Below are positions 49,834 to 59,566 of a DNA stretch of 64,000 nucleotides, piece after piece. The first letter of the stretch is position 1; every line of letters begins with the position of its first letter. Under the pieces are notes generated by a model, which was given only the letters and a program-made list of their open reading frames with translations, searched no databases and had not been told where the DNA came from. The position numbers and the translations under genes are program-made. The stretch is from Vibrio rotiferianus CAIM 577 = LMG 21460. GTDB lineage: Bacteria; Pseudomonadota; Gammaproteobacteria; Enterobacterales; Vibrionaceae. Location: positions 62,001 to 126,000 of the forward strand of contig NZ_APHW01000002.1 of NCBI RefSeq assembly GCF_002741985.1, given 5' to 3'.

Positions 49834-50709
49834 ATGGCAGTGAACGATTCAGTAACGACTCTCCCAATCAATAAGCCTCGGCTGGTTTCGAATAACCAAG
49901 CTGCTGATCTTCCCCGTTTCAGCAAACAATCTCTTCAACCGGGTGAAGTTGCCCTTGTCGGTGCAGGTCCGGGCGACCCAGAGCTATTAACGCTTAAAGC
50001 GCTTAACTGCCTGCAACAAGCTGATGTTGTGCTATACGACTATCTAGTGTCTGACGAGATCATGGCGTTAATCCCAAGCGAAACCATTTTGGTATGCGTT
50101 GGTAAACGTGCGGGTCACCACAGTGTGCCGCAAGAGAAGACCAACCAACTGCTGGTGGATTTTGCTAAGCAAGGCTACAAAGTGGTACGCATTAAAGGTG
50201 GCGATCCATTTGTGTTTGGCCGTGGTGGTGAAGAACTGGAAGTCTTGGCAGACGCCGGCGTGCGTTTCCAAGTCGTTCCGGGCATTACTGCCGCTGCGGG
50301 TGCAACCGCTTATGCCGGAATTCCGCTGACACATCGTGATTACGCGCAATCAGCACTGTTTGTCACCGGTCATCTGAAAGAAGAAAGTGACGACATGGAC
50401 TGGTCGACACTAGCTCGTGGGAATCAGACTTTAGTGATCTACATGGGGCTGATGAAATCACACTATATTCAGAATCAGCTCATCAAACATGGTAGGGCAG
50501 CCTCAACCCCTATCGCCATCATCGAGCGCGGTACGCAAATCCAGCAAAAAGTTTTCACCGGAGAACTTTCTCAACTATCTGAATTATCTAAAGAAGCTCA
50601 AGCTCCGTCTTTGATTGTTGTCGGCGAAGTTGTGCGTCTATCTCAAAAGTTGGACTGGTTTTTGTCTAGTACTGAATTCAACAAAAGTGCTATTGCCAGC
50701 TCCATATAA
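49834..50709 (+). CDS. cobA: Uroporphyrinogen-III C-methyltransferase
   Basis: 291 aa from the ATG at 49834, the best placed relative to a GATGAG site; ATGs at 49819 and 49822 are alternatives. SAM-dependent SUMT domain with [34 protein letters not shown] and [21 protein letters not shown]. It makes precorrin-2 for siroheme, the cofactor of sulfite reductase. The CysG oxidase/chelatase half is absent. Sits 58 bp before cysD, tying siroheme to sulfate assimilation. Confidence 0.93.
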   Translation: MAVNDSVTTLPINKPRLVSNNQAADLPRFSKQSLQPGEVALVGAGPGDPELLTLKALNCLQQADVVLYDYLVSDEIMALIPSETILVCVGKRAGHHSVPQEKTNQLLVDFAKQGYKVVRIKGGDPFVFGRGGEELEVLADAGVRFQVVPGITAAAGATAYAGIPLTHRDYAQSALFVTGHLKEESDDMDWSTLARGNQTLVIYMGLMKSHYIQNQLIKHGRAASTPIAIIERGTQIQQKVFTGELSQLSELSKEAQAPSLIVVGEVVRLSQKLDWFLSSTEFNKSAIASSI

Positions 50710-50767
50710 TTTCAGACAAAAAATTAGGGACTAATGAGCCTTCAAGCTTAAAAAGGAAAGACAAAAC

Positions 50768-51676
50768 ATGGACCAACAACGTTTAACTCACCTTAAACAG
50801 CTCGAAGCGGAGAGTATTCATATCATCCGTGAAGTTGCTGCTGAGTTCGATAACCCAGTCATGATGTATTCGATTGGTAAAGATTCATCAGTTATGTTGC
50901 ATCTTGCGCGTAAAGCCTTTTATCCGGGCAAAATTCCATTCCCTTTATTGCACGTTGATACGGATTGGAAATTTCGCGAGATGATCGAGTTTCGTGACCG
51001 TACCGCTGAGAAGTATGGCTTTGAGCTTTTGGTTCATAAGAACCCAGAAGGTCTAGCTATGGGCTGTAGTCCATTTGTACACGGCTCTTCTAAGCATACT
51101 GACATCATGAAGACTCAAGGTTTGAAGCAAGCTCTGAACAAGTATGGTTTTGATGCAGCATTCGGTGGTGCACGTCGTGATGAAGAGAAGTCTCGTGCAA
51201 AAGAGCGCGTGTACTCATTCCGTGATAAGAACCATACCTGGGATCCGAAAAACCAACGTCCGGAGCTTTGGAAAACATACAACGGTCAAGTAAACAAGGG
51301 GGAGAGCATTCGCGTGTTCCCACTTTCAAACTGGACTGAGCTGGATATCTGGCAATACATCTACCTAGAAAACATCGAGATTGTGCCTCTGTACCTTGCA
51401 GATAAGCGACCGGTTGTGGAGCGCGATGGCATGCTGATCATGGTAGACGATGACCGCATGGAGCTAGAACCAGGTGAAGTGATTGAAGAGAAGAGTGTAC
51501 GTTTCCGTACTTTGGGTTGTTACCCGCTGACTGGCGCGATTGAGTCTGAAGCCAACACGCTAACAGGCATCATCGAAGAAATGCTGGTGGCAACCTCAAG
51601 TGAGCGCCAAGGTCGCGCGATCGACCATGATCAGTCAGGATCGATGGAACTTAAGAAACGTCAAGGTTACTTCTAA
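50768..51676 (+). CDS. cysD: Sulfate adenylyltransferase subunit 2
   Basis: 302 aa. PP-loop ATPase fold with [10 protein letters not shown] (35-44), [14 protein letters not shown] and the conserved basic end LKKRQGYF. It makes APS from sulfate and ATP with CysN. AAAGGAAAG site upstream. This is the only cysD in the window. Confidence 0.98.
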   Translation: MDQQRLTHLKQLEAESIHIIREVAAEFDNPVMMYSIGKDSSVMLHLARKAFYPGKIPFPLLHVDTDWKFREMIEFRDRTAEKYGFELLVHKNPEGLAMGCSPFVHGSSKHTDIMKTQGLKQALNKYGFDAAFGGARRDEEKSRAKERVYSFRDKNHTWDPKNQRPELWKTYNGQVNKGESIRVFPLSNWTELDIWQYIYLENIEIVPLYLADKRPVVERDGMLIMVDDDRMELEPGEVIEEKSVRFRTLGCYPLTGAIESEANTLTGIIEEMLVATSSERQGRAIDHDQSGSMELKKRQGYF

Positions 51677-51694
51677 AGGATCTAAGGAAAGATA

Positions 51695-53125
51695 ATGAAC
51701 AGTGCAGTTGAAGCTCAATTAGCCGAGCTTGGTATTGAAGGCTATTTAAAACAACACCAGTACAAGTCGTTACTTAGATTCCTGACTTGTGGCTCGGTAG
51801 ATGACGGTAAAAGTACCCTAATCGGTCGCTTACTCCACGACTCAAAACAAATTTATGAAGATCAGCTAGCGGCAGTTCACTCGGATAGCCAACGCGTAGG
51901 CACCACGGGTGAAAAGCCAGATTTGGCATTGCTGGTAGATGGTCTACAAGCAGAGCGCGAGCAGGGCATTACCATTGATGTGGCTTACCGTTACTTCTCG
52001 ACGCAGAAGCGTAAGTTCATCATTGCTGATACACCAGGGCATGAGCAGTACACGCGTAACATGGCAACAGGTGCATCGACCTGTGATTTGGCTGTGATTC
52101 TGGTTGATGCACGCAAAGGTGTGTTGGACCAAACGCGTCGTCACTCATTCATTTCTAACCTACTGGGTTTGAAACACTTCGTTGTGGCGATCAACAAAAT
52201 GGACTTGGTGGATTACTCACAAGAACGTTTTGAAGAGATCCGCGATGAATACTTACAGTTCTCAGAGAACCTAGCGGGTGAGACGGATATCCAAATCATT
52301 CCGTTGTCAGCGCTAGAAGGCGACAACGTAGTAGAGAAAGGACAGAACCTAAGCTGGTTCGAAGGTCCATCTCTGCTTGAGCTACTTGAGACTGTTGACG
52401 TTGACCACGAGAAAGGCGAAGGCGACTTCCGTTTCCCTGTTCAGTATGTAAACCGTCCTAACCTCGATTTTCGTGGTTTTGCGGGCACGGTTTCATCAGG
52501 CTCAGTGAAAGTAGGTGATGCGATTAAGGCGCTGCCATCAGGTAAAACCTCAACCGTAGCACGTATCGTGACTTTTGATGGTGATGTACAGGAAGCACAA
52601 GCAGGTCTGGCTGTGACCTTGACTCTGAATGACGAAATCGACATCAGTCGTGGTGATTTATTGGTACTGGAAAATGCGCAAGTAGAATCAACCAACCACT
52701 TGTTGGCTGACGTTGTGTGGATGACAGAGCAACCGCTGCAACCGGGTCGTGATTACGATATTAAGATTGCTGGTAAGAAGACGGTGGGTCACGTTGAAGC
52801 GATTCGTCACCAGTACGACATCAACAACCTTTCGACTCACGGCGCTGCGGAGTTGCCGCTTAACGGCATTGGCTTGTGTGAGTGGTCGCTGAACGAATCT
52901 GTCGCGTTGGATAACTATCAAGATTGTGCCGATACCGGCGGCTTCATCATCATCGACCGTCTAACCAATGTAACAGTTGGTGCGGGCATGGTGAAAGAAA
53001 GCTTGGCTGCTGTTGAGCGTGGTCTTGCGGATGTTTCTGCGTTCGAGCTTGAACTCAATGCTCTCGTTCGTAAGCACTTCCCACACTGGGAAGCCAAAGA
53101 TCTAAGCCAGTTACTGAAGAAGTAA
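51695..53125 (+). CDS. cysN: Sulfate adenylyltransferase subunit 1 (housekeeping copy)
   Basis: 476 aa. GTPase motifs GSVDDGKST (33-41), [12 protein letters not shown] and NKMDLVD, then two beta-barrel domains. Couples GTP hydrolysis to APS synthesis. 18 bp after cysD. Compare the paralog at 1683-3101, which shares the motifs but has a different C-terminus and composition. Confidence 0.98.
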   Translation: MNSAVEAQLAELGIEGYLKQHQYKSLLRFLTCGSVDDGKSTLIGRLLHDSKQIYEDQLAAVHSDSQRVGTTGEKPDLALLVDGLQAEREQGITIDVAYRYFSTQKRKFIIADTPGHEQYTRNMATGASTCDLAVILVDARKGVLDQTRRHSFISNLLGLKHFVVAINKMDLVDYSQERFEEIRDEYLQFSENLAGETDIQIIPLSALEGDNVVEKGQNLSWFEGPSLLELLETVDVDHEKGEGDFRFPVQYVNRPNLDFRGFAGTVSSGSVKVGDAIKALPSGKTSTVARIVTFDGDVQEAQAGLAVTLTLNDEIDISRGDLLVLENAQVESTNHLLADVVWMTEQPLQPGRDYDIKIAGKKTVGHVEAIRHQYDINNLSTHGAAELPLNGIGLCEWSLNESVALDNYQDCADTGGFIIIDRLTNVTVGAGMVKESLAAVERGLADVSAFELELNALVRKHFPHWEAKDLSQLLKK

Positions 53126-53133
53126 TTTGGTTC

Positions 53134-53225
53134 ATCAAGCCTGATGGGGTTGCGAAACCCGTCAGGCTGATTTCCCCCGAATCCAGGATGCTCCGGAAGC
53201 CCAAGAAACCGAGCATTCTGGCGTT
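53134..53225 (+). promoter_or_regulatory. Two hairpins in the cysN-permease gap
   Basis: A strong stem AGCCTGA...TCAGGCT with inner GGGTT/AAACCC lies at about 53136-53168. A second, ATGCTCCGG...CCGAGCAT, lies at about 53189-53216 and is followed by a T-rich stretch. The gap of 208 bp inside this operon is unusual; attenuation or mRNA processing is possible. No gene is seen in it. Confidence 0.55.
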
Positions 53226-53333
53226 CTTTTTCGCTTGCTTTGCTTTTTTGTCTGGTTACTCGTTTGTCACTCCGTGCAGCTAAGTTTGCACGAGTTGTTG
53301 TGCCCGTATTGGGTTTATTGGTAAGGATTGGCT

Positions 53334-55058
53334 ATGTGGGAACAAGGATTTGTATTAGCGATTTTGCTTGGCATTATCACTTGTTTACTCGTAACCAAAC
53401 TAAAACCAAGTTATGTCTTTGCTGGCGCTGCCTTTATTGCTTTTATGGCTGGTATGTTAGAGCTCAATACCATTGCGGCAAACTTTACTAACTCTTCACT
53501 TCTGACCTTAGTGCTATTAATTCTTGCATCAAGCGCATTAGAAAAAACTTTATTAATTAGTTGGGTCAGTCGCAGTATTTCGGAAGGTAATCTGGGTAGT
53601 GTTATTGCCAAATTAGGCTTTTCTACTGCTTTGCTTTCTTCTTTCACTAACAATACAGCGGTGGTGGTGTCATTAATTGGTGCGATAAAACGTAATCAAC
53701 AGCACGCGCCTTCTAAGCTTTTAATTCCCCTTTCTTATGCGGCGATTTTTGGTGGCACGCTGACGCTGATTGGTACCTCGACCAATTTAATCATCAACAG
53801 CTTTGTTGAGGATGCGGGCTTACCAAGCCTGAATTTCTTTACTCCGACTATGATTGGTTTGGCGGTGCTGGTGGGCGGGGTACTTATTCTTATTCCGCTG
53901 AGTTATTTATTGCCAAACTATGATGACCAAAGCCAAGAAGATTTACCTTACTTCTTAGAATCTCGAGTTGAACCAGGATCGCCATTGGTTGGACGTACTA
54001 TCACGGAAAACAACTTACGCGCACTGAGAAAACTATTCTTGGCTGAAGTGATACGCGATGGTGTCAGTGTTCCGTCTGTCGGGCCTGACTTTGTCCTCAA
54101 TGCCAAAGACCGACTGCTGTTTTGTGGCGATGTAGAGAGCGTGGCGACGCTACAGGAAATCCCTGGTTTAACGTTGTTTGGCCATCAACACCTCAATGGT
54201 CAGAATTTTATGGAAGTGGTGGTGAGTTCATCGGCGACTTTCTGCCATAAAACACTTAAAGAGAGTCGCTTCCGTGATCGCTTCGATGCCGTTGTGGTAG
54301 CAATTCGTCGTGGCCATGAGCGTCTTGAAGGTGGCTTAGGCAACATTACCTTAGCTGCGGGTGATACGTTAGTTTTGGTTCCCGGTAAGCGCTTTGAGAC
54401 GGAACGCCGCGCGCATCGAAAAGAGTTTGTGTTGGTGAACGATCTGGATTCGAGTGCACGCTTGGATGTCAACAAATCTGCCTTGGTGTTGTTTGGCTTT
54501 GCTGCAGTGATTGGCTGTGCACTGCTGGAACTCGTACCTATTATCAAAGGTCTGGCGGCGTATTTGATTGCGCTACTTGCCTTTGGCGTGATTCAACTTT
54601 CCGAACTTCGTCGTCGCTTTCCAATTGATATCGTGGTGATTGTGGGTTCAGCGTTATCTATTGCGCAATTGATGATTTCATCCGGCTTATCGGTGCGTAT
54701 GGGGAATATGTTTATCGAAGCCTTTAATGGCTGGGGTGTGTTTGGCGCTTTAGTCGCCACTTACATCATGACTTTGGTGTTAACCGAGTTGGTGACCAAC
54801 AATGCAGCGGCGGCGCTGTCTTTCCCTATTGGCTACAGTATGGCGGTAGGTTATGGCGTTGACCCAATGCCTTTCATAATGGCGGTGCTGTTTGGCGCCA
54901 GTGCCAGTTTTATTTCTCCTTACGGATACCAAACCAACCTGTTGGTGTACAGCGTAGGGAATTACAAATTGACCGATTATGTGCGAATTGGCGTGCCGAT
55001 TTCCATAGTGTATTCAGTGTTAGTTCTGACGCTGATTCCGGTCTTCTTTCCGTTTTAA
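53334..55058 (+). CDS. SLC13-type sulfate permease with TrkA-C domains
   Basis: 574 aa from the ATG at 53334, 6 bases after an AAGGA site. N-terminal hydrophobic half with NNTAVVVSLIGA and TLIGTSTNLIINSF (anion site pattern), a cytoplasmic stretch about 200-370 with two TrkA-C units, then a second membrane half with VTNNAAAALSFPIGYSM and SPYGYQTNLLVYS. Located between cysN and cysC, so sulfate is the probable substrate. Complete version of the truncated gene at base 1. Confidence 0.88.
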   Translation: MWEQGFVLAILLGIITCLLVTKLKPSYVFAGAAFIAFMAGMLELNTIAANFTNSSLLTLVLLILASSALEKTLLISWVSRSISEGNLGSVIAKLGFSTALLSSFTNNTAVVVSLIGAIKRNQQHAPSKLLIPLSYAAIFGGTLTLIGTSTNLIINSFVEDAGLPSLNFFTPTMIGLAVLVGGVLILIPLSYLLPNYDDQSQEDLPYFLESRVEPGSPLVGRTITENNLRALRKLFLAEVIRDGVSVPSVGPDFVLNAKDRLLFCGDVESVATLQEIPGLTLFGHQHLNGQNFMEVVVSSSATFCHKTLKESRFRDRFDAVVVAIRRGHERLEGGLGNITLAAGDTLVLVPGKRFETERRAHRKEFVLVNDLDSSARLDVNKSALVLFGFAAVIGCALLELVPIIKGLAAYLIALLAFGVIQLSELRRRFPIDIVVIVGSALSIAQLMISSGLSVRMGNMFIEAFNGWGVFGALVATYIMTLVLTELVTNNAAAALSFPIGYSMAVGYGVDPMPFIMAVLFGASASFISPYGYQTNLLVYSVGNYKLTDYVRIGVPISIVYSVLVLTLIPVFFPF

Positions 55059-55082
55059 TCTGTAAATTTACAAGGATACGTT

Positions 55083-55700
55083 ATGGCTGCCGAAACTCCG
55101 GTAAAAGATGAAAACATCGTTTGGCATCAGCACTCGGTTGATAAACAGTTTCGTGCTGGATTAAAAAAGCAGAAGCCTGCGGTACTTTGGTTTACTGGGC
55201 TATCTGGTGCAGGCAAATCAACAGTAGCAGGCGCATTGGAAAATCGCTTAGCCGAACTGGGTTATCACACTTATTTGCTTGATGGCGACAATGTTCGTCA
55301 TGGATTGTGTAGCGATTTAGGTTTTTCTGAGCAAGATCGCCGCGAGAACATTCGCCGTATTGGTGAGTTGGCGAAACTGATGGCTGATGCTGGTTTGATT
55401 GTTCTGTCGGCGTTTATTTCTCCTCATCGTGCTGAGCGTCAATTGGTGCGTGACCTGCTGCCTGAAGGTGAGTTTATTGAAGTGTTCGTCAATGCCTCTT
55501 TAGAAGTGTGTGAAGGTCGCGATCCGAAAGGTTTGTACAAAAAAGCACGCGCAGGTGAAATCCCGAATTTCACCGGTATTGACTCAGAATACCAAGCACC
55601 AGCAAACCCAGAAATTGATTTGCCAGCGGGCGAAAAGAGTGTCGAAGAGCTGGTGGAGTTGTGTTTAATCGACCTTAAACAACGCGGCGTGATCCGATAA
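55083..55700 (+). CDS. cysC: Adenylyl-sulfate kinase (housekeeping copy)
   Basis: 205 aa. Walker [10 protein letters not shown] (39-47), [21 protein letters not shown] and [14 protein letters not shown]. Makes PAPS for reduction to sulfite. AAGGA site upstream, 24 bp after the permease gene. Last gene of the cobA-cysDN-permease-cysC group. Confidence 0.98.
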   Translation: MAAETPVKDENIVWHQHSVDKQFRAGLKKQKPAVLWFTGLSGAGKSTVAGALENRLAELGYHTYLLDGDNVRHGLCSDLGFSEQDRRENIRRIGELAKLMADAGLIVLSAFISPHRAERQLVRDLLPEGEFIEVFVNASLEVCEGRDPKGLYKKARAGEIPNFTGIDSEYQAPANPEIDLPAGEKSVEELVELCLIDLKQRGVIR

Positions 55701-55707
55701 AAAAGCA

Positions 55708-55776
55708 TTTGGATCATAGGTGGCCAAAAAGTCGTTGTGCAGTTCAAAGAGCTTTTGGATCATAGGTGACCAAAAG
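55708..55776 (+). repeat. 22-bp direct repeat around the cysC terminator
   Basis: TTTGGATCATAGGTG-G/A-CCAAAA occurs at 55708-55729 and 55755-55776, with one mismatch, 47 bp apart. The second copy forms the loop and arms of the terminator. Confidence 0.9.
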
Positions 55777-55785
55777 CTCTTTTTG
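55747..55785 (+). terminator. cys operon terminator
   Basis: AAAGAGCTTTTGG pairs perfectly with CCAAAAGCTCTTT around an 11-base loop, then TT. Extends to the stop of the convergent gene. Confidence 0.92.
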
Positions 55786-55790
55786 CTGTA

Positions 55791-56696
55791 CTAAACAGTA
55801 TGATTTACCGTAGGTTTCGCTTCGCTATGAACACTAAACTTATGATTTAAAAGCGCTAACATCTGATCGTAGTACTGACTGTTAGTTTTGTTGCCAAGTA
55901 GCTTACACAACTCATTGCCTGTTGGAGTAAAGCGGTAGTACAGCAGGCGCACACCTTTTGTGTTCACCTGTAGTGACAAGTTCTTGCCTTGATACGTGAG
56001 CATTAACGGCGTTTCAATGCCAATCTCTCCAGACTCTAATTCGGTGCTGTGCAGTAGCCCCAATTCAATCAACACTAGCAAACTCGAATAAGGAAGCTGG
56101 AAGCTCCCCATATTCAGACTGTTGGTCGTATCTCGTTTACCAAAACTGAATATGCCACCATGCGCTTTATATCCAATAAGAAGTTTACGGCTGTTATCTC
56201 CCCCAAAGCTACAGGCTAATGAAGATGCTCGTTGGAGAATCTGTGCTTCTTTAGGTGTCATGTCCTTCAGCACTTTGAGCGCTTTCATTGATGTTGAGCC
56301 TGGGTTGGTTACCTCACGTTTTAATACTTGAGCCCAGAGTTTTTGCATTGAGCTGTTATGTATATCTTGTGCCATATCAAAGAAGCGATATAACCAATCT
56401 TGGTCTGGATCTCCAGCGGTCTCATCCCGACACGATGTATGAGCAAGCTTTAATATCTGTTCTAGATTCTTTTGTCTTTGCTCTTGTCGTCTTTGTTCTC
56501 GTAGTTGGGCTCGTTCTATTGCAGACTTGGCCGGTGGATCGCTTTGTAATAACGCATCTAAGCCATAAGTCTGTGCAATTGTTTGAACTCGACTTGCACT
56601 GTCTTTGATGTAGCTTGATTTTTTATCGTGTGCTTGATGAGTTGAGGAACTCGCATCGTGCTCGATGACGACGGGTTGTTTGATGGATTCTGCCAT
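55791..56696 (-). CDS. TIGR03899-family protein
   Basis: 301 aa from the ATG at 56696 (MAESIKQPVVIEHD); a TTG at 56714 is less likely. Arg/Gln-rich coiled stretch (about 85-105, REQRRQEQRQKNLEQIL), then WLYRFFDMAQDIHNSSMQKL and a mixed C-terminal part with TPTGNELCKLLG. The pattern matches TIGR03899, a gammaproteobacterial family with no known function. No membrane segment. Confidence 0.72.
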   Translation of the reverse strand: MAESIKQPVVIEHDASSSTHQAHDKKSSYIKDSASRVQTIAQTYGLDALLQSDPPAKSAIERAQLREQRRQEQRQKNLEQILKLAHTSCRDETAGDPDQDWLYRFFDMAQDIHNSSMQKLWAQVLKREVTNPGSTSMKALKVLKDMTPKEAQILQRASSLACSFGGDNSRKLLIGYKAHGGIFSFGKRDTTNSLNMGSFQLPYSSLLVLIELGLLHSTELESGEIGIETPLMLTYQGKNLSLQVNTKGVRLLYYRFTPTGNELCKLLGNKTNSQYYDQMLALLNHKFSVHSEAKPTVNHTV

Positions 56697-56806
56697 ATGC
56701 TGATGCCCTACCAAGAACTTGCGTTTTATGCCTTTGTCAATTTACACCGATAAATGTTGTGCGACCAGAGAGGCATGTCCGGTATTTACAGAATAAAGGC
56801 TATTCA

Positions 56807-56840
56807 AAATGATAATGACTTGTTAAAATTGTTATCGTTA
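56807..56840. promoter_or_regulatory. Possible Fur-type operator before the 34-aa gene
   Basis: AAATGATAATGACTTGTTA and the nearby TTGTTATCGTTATTTT contain GATAAT/GTTATC half-sites like the Vibrio Fur box, but match only in part. Iron control of the small gene is a guess. Confidence 0.3.
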
Positions 56841-56853
56841 TTTTGGAGGGGTG

Positions 56854-56958
56854 ATGAAATATTCAGATGCAAGTAAACTGAAAAAACACCTGTCGATAGT
56901 GCTACTTTTGGTTTTGTATGTTGGCGTTTTAGCGTATTTATCTCGCTACATAGTGTAA
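56854..56958 (+). CDS. 34-aa single-span membrane peptide
   Basis: MKYSDASKLKKHLSIVLLLV begins a 34-residue peptide: a charged N-terminus, one hydrophobic helix (about 14-29) and a short Arg-containing tail (SRYIV). A very strong TGGAGGGG ribosome-binding site precedes it, which supports a real gene. Not recognised. AT-rich operator-like sequence lies upstream, a convergent terminator downstream. Confidence 0.6.
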   Translation: MKYSDASKLKKHLSIVLLLVLYVGVLAYLSRYIV

Positions 56959-56968
56959 CTTGCAGACA

Positions 56969-56996
56969 TAAAAAAGGCGCCGAATCGACGCCTTGG
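56969..56996 (-). terminator. Terminator of the Zur operon
   Basis: On the minus strand AAGGCGTCG...CGGCGCCTT followed by six T, 35 bp past the DUF3299 stop. Confidence 0.8.
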
Positions 56997-57030
56997 TGTA
57001 TCTATTCAATTAATCAATTAAGTAAACAAG

Positions 57031-57525
57031 CTACATGTCATCGTAGGCTTCGATCGCTGTGCCTTCAATGACATAACCGGTTTCTGCCAATTCGTGGCTG
57101 ATGGTCTCGGTTTTTAAGGTCCCCACCACATAAATGACATCCCATAGCTCCTGTACTGGGGCGCCTTTCGGGAATTTTACATAAATGATCTGGTTTGGCG
57201 GTGGCGGTGGAACGTGGATACAAGCGCCAAAGTAAGGTACCAGTAGGAATTCTGTCACTGTATTCGCATCGCCTTCTAAAGGGATCACGAAGCCAGGAAT
57301 CTTCACCTCACTACCGTTCAGTTCCGAACGAACATTGCCAATCTTTGACTGTTGTGCCGCACCACCACTGTGATCGGAGGCTGGCATACCCACACTATCA
57401 AACATTTTCCGTTCAGCTTCTGGTACAAGATCTATCCAATCAAGTGTCAGAGCTTCATCACTGGCCATGACTGGCGCAGTAAACGAAATCACTAGCAAGC
57501 AGCTAGCGAGTATTTTTTTCCACAT
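57031..57525 (-). CDS. DUF3299 exported protein
   Basis: 164 aa with a signal peptide (cleaved after TAPVMA). YFGACIHVPPPPPNQIIYV is the DUF3299 hallmark. In many genomes the family is found beside MacB/LolE-type permeases and His-rich DUF2796 proteins, as here. Periplasmic. A role in metal delivery is inferred from the operon. 5 bp after the permease stop. Confidence 0.82.
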   Translation of the reverse strand: MWKKILASCLLVISFTAPVMASDEALTLDWIDLVPEAERKMFDSVGMPASDHSGGAAQQSKIGNVRSELNGSEVKIPGFVIPLEGDANTVTEFLLVPYFGACIHVPPPPPNQIIYVKFPKGAPVQELWDVIYVVGTLKTETISHELAETGYVIEGTAIEAYDDM

Positions 57526-57530
57526 TTTTA

Positions 57531-58789
57531 CTAGATCCTTATTGTCATCCCATCACTGAGCGATTGTCGGTAAGCGCGGAATGCAGGGATGAAGCCAATC
57601 ACAATACCGGCACATTGTACCAAGCCAAGTAGCATCCACTCATAAGGAGAGAGCGCCGTTAATGTAAGATGTATACCATAGCTTTGTTGGATTATCGGTT
57701 GCAATAGGGCAAGTATGGAATACAAACCAGCTACACCAGTAATGATGCCTGCAAAAGTCAGCAAACTTGCTTCACTGATCAGTAGTGAAAAGACATGTCT
57801 TGGCCTTGCGCCCATAGCACGTAGTATTGCCATTTCACGGCGGCGCTCTTGTAAGCTTGTCAGTAGCTACTCAGCATCCCAAGCAAGCCCGCGACGACCA
57901 CAAAGCCAGAGACCGCCATCAGCGCTTGCTCTGCAACCGACATCATGCCCCATAATTCATGCAAAGCGACACCTGGCATGATGGCGCTAAGTGGCTCTTT
58001 TGGATAAGTATTGATTTGTCTTTGTAGAGCAAAAGTTTGAATGCGTGACTTCAAGCCGACCAACATGGCAGTGATCTGCTTAGGTTGGAAGTCTCTGCTT
58101 TTAAGGTCTTCTGCTTTTGGTGTTGGTCCTAAGCGTGCTCCACTTTCCCAACCAACGTGAATTGCTTCAATCGCTTCGAGCGATACATGTACGGTTTTAT
58201 CAACGGGCGTACCTGTAGGCTCCAGAATACCGACGACTTTAAATGGCAAATTATCGTGACGACTAAAACCAACATCACTGATGCCATGGGCAATGATGAT
58301 TTCGCTGCCGATGTTATAGCCGAGCTGCTTCGCAACGTCAGAACCGAGAACTGTTTCAAATAAGCCATTGAATTCTTTGCCTTCAGAGAAGGTTAGTGGT
58401 TGCTTACTTCCGTACTTGTAATGCTCGAAATAACTGTGGTTGGTCCCCATGACTCGGAAGCCTTTGTGCGAATCACCCAACGAGATTGGAATTGCCCAGT
58501 CTACAGCGCGGTGGTGAGCAAACTCTTGGTAACTCTTCCAGTCAATATTGTTGGTGGCATTGCCGATTCTGAATACTGAGTACAGCAGCAAATTCACTTG
58601 CCCCGAGCGACCTCCGACAATTAAGTCTGTGCCAGAAATGGTGTTAGCGAAGCTGTCTTTTGCTTGGGTTCGAATACGTTCAACTCCCAACAAAAGGACA
58701 ACCGAAATTGCGACGGTCATGATGGTGAGAATGGCCGTCGCTTTGCGGTTCATCAGGCTTTTCCAAGCGAGCTTTACAACGGCACTCAT
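57531..58789 (-). CDS. FtsX/MacB-type ABC permease, frameshifted
   Basis: The frame from 58789 (MSAVVKLAWKSLMNRKATAI) runs through the first span and the large periplasmic domain to GLLGMLSS, then stops. The rest (LQERRREMAILRAMGARP... and two spans) continues in another frame from about 57860. One missing base near 57867 (AGCTAC for AGCCTAC) explains this; with it the gene is 419 aa and divisible by three. The start overlaps the ATPase stop by 4 bp. Partner of the ATPase in the Zur operon. Truncated as it stands: only one or two of four spans. Confidence 0.85.
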
Positions 58790-59514
58790 GATTCGCCTCC
58801 TAGGGCCTTCGCTTGATTGATATCAGGCAGATTAAGTGTTCTGTCGAACAAAGATTCTAGTGTTGGATCATGGCTGACAAAAACCAGCGTGGCATTAGCA
58901 AGGTTGGCTTGCTCCATTAGTAGTTCAATAAATGCTTTGCGGTTGTCATGGTCCAGTGCGGATGTTGGCTCATCGGCAATCACCAGTTCAGGTTGACCGA
59001 TCAAAGCACGCGCTGCAGCGACACGTTGCTGTTGGCCAATACTCAGCTCCGAAACGGGTTTGTCATGCAGTTCTTTTGGTAAACGTAAACGCTCTAGTAG
59101 TGTTGTTGCTTGTTCTTCCAGTGATGCTATTGAAGCATTGAGAGCAACACGGTCGCGGCGAACTTTACTGAACTGACATGGAATTAGGACGTTCTCTATC
59201 ACATTTAGATAAGGCAACAAATTGAATTGTTGGAAGATATAGCCAATGTGATCGGCACGAAATTTGTCTCTTTGACTTGCCCTTAGGCGAGCAATATCAG
59301 TATTTAATACCGACAGTGAACCGGATGTGAGTGTATTGATGCCTGTTAACAGAGCAAGCAGAGTTGATTTACCACAGCCGCTCGGGCCTTTGATAAATAC
59401 ATGCTCGCCTTGAGCAATGTGTAACTGTGGGATATGGATGGTTGCGTTTTCTGAGCCGGGCCAGACAAACTGGGCATTATGCAGCTCAACAACGTTTGAC
59501 GTGGTTTCAGTCAT
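58786..59514 (-). CDS. ABC transporter ATP-binding protein (LolD/MacB type)
   Basis: 242 aa. Walker A GPSGCGKST (43-51), signature LSIGQQQRVAAARAL, Walker B LVIADEPTSALD and the H-loop FVSHD. Closest in pattern to LolD/MacB ATPases that drive FtsX-like permeases. It follows the zrgA-like gene by 52 bp. Zinc or other metal handling is inferred from the Zur box and neighbours. Confidence 0.93.
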   Translation of the reverse strand: MTETTSNVVELHNAQFVWPGSENATIHIPQLHIAQGEHVFIKGPSGCGKSTLLALLTGINTLTSGSLSVLNTDIARLRASQRDKFRADHIGYIFQQFNLLPYLNVIENVLIPCQFSKVRRDRVALNASIASLEEQATTLLERLRLPKELHDKPVSELSIGQQQRVAAARALIGQPELVIADEPTSALDHDNRKAFIELLMEQANLANATLVFVSHDPTLESLFDRTLNLPDINQAKALGGES

Positions 59515-59566
59515 AATAAATCACCAAAGCAATGGCATGTAAGTGATTACTTACACGCCATATAAG

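Noticed and set aside
53240..53491. Cys/Leu/Arg-rich frame overlapping the permease start
   Set aside because: Overlaps the permease coding region in another frame and lacks a start signal.
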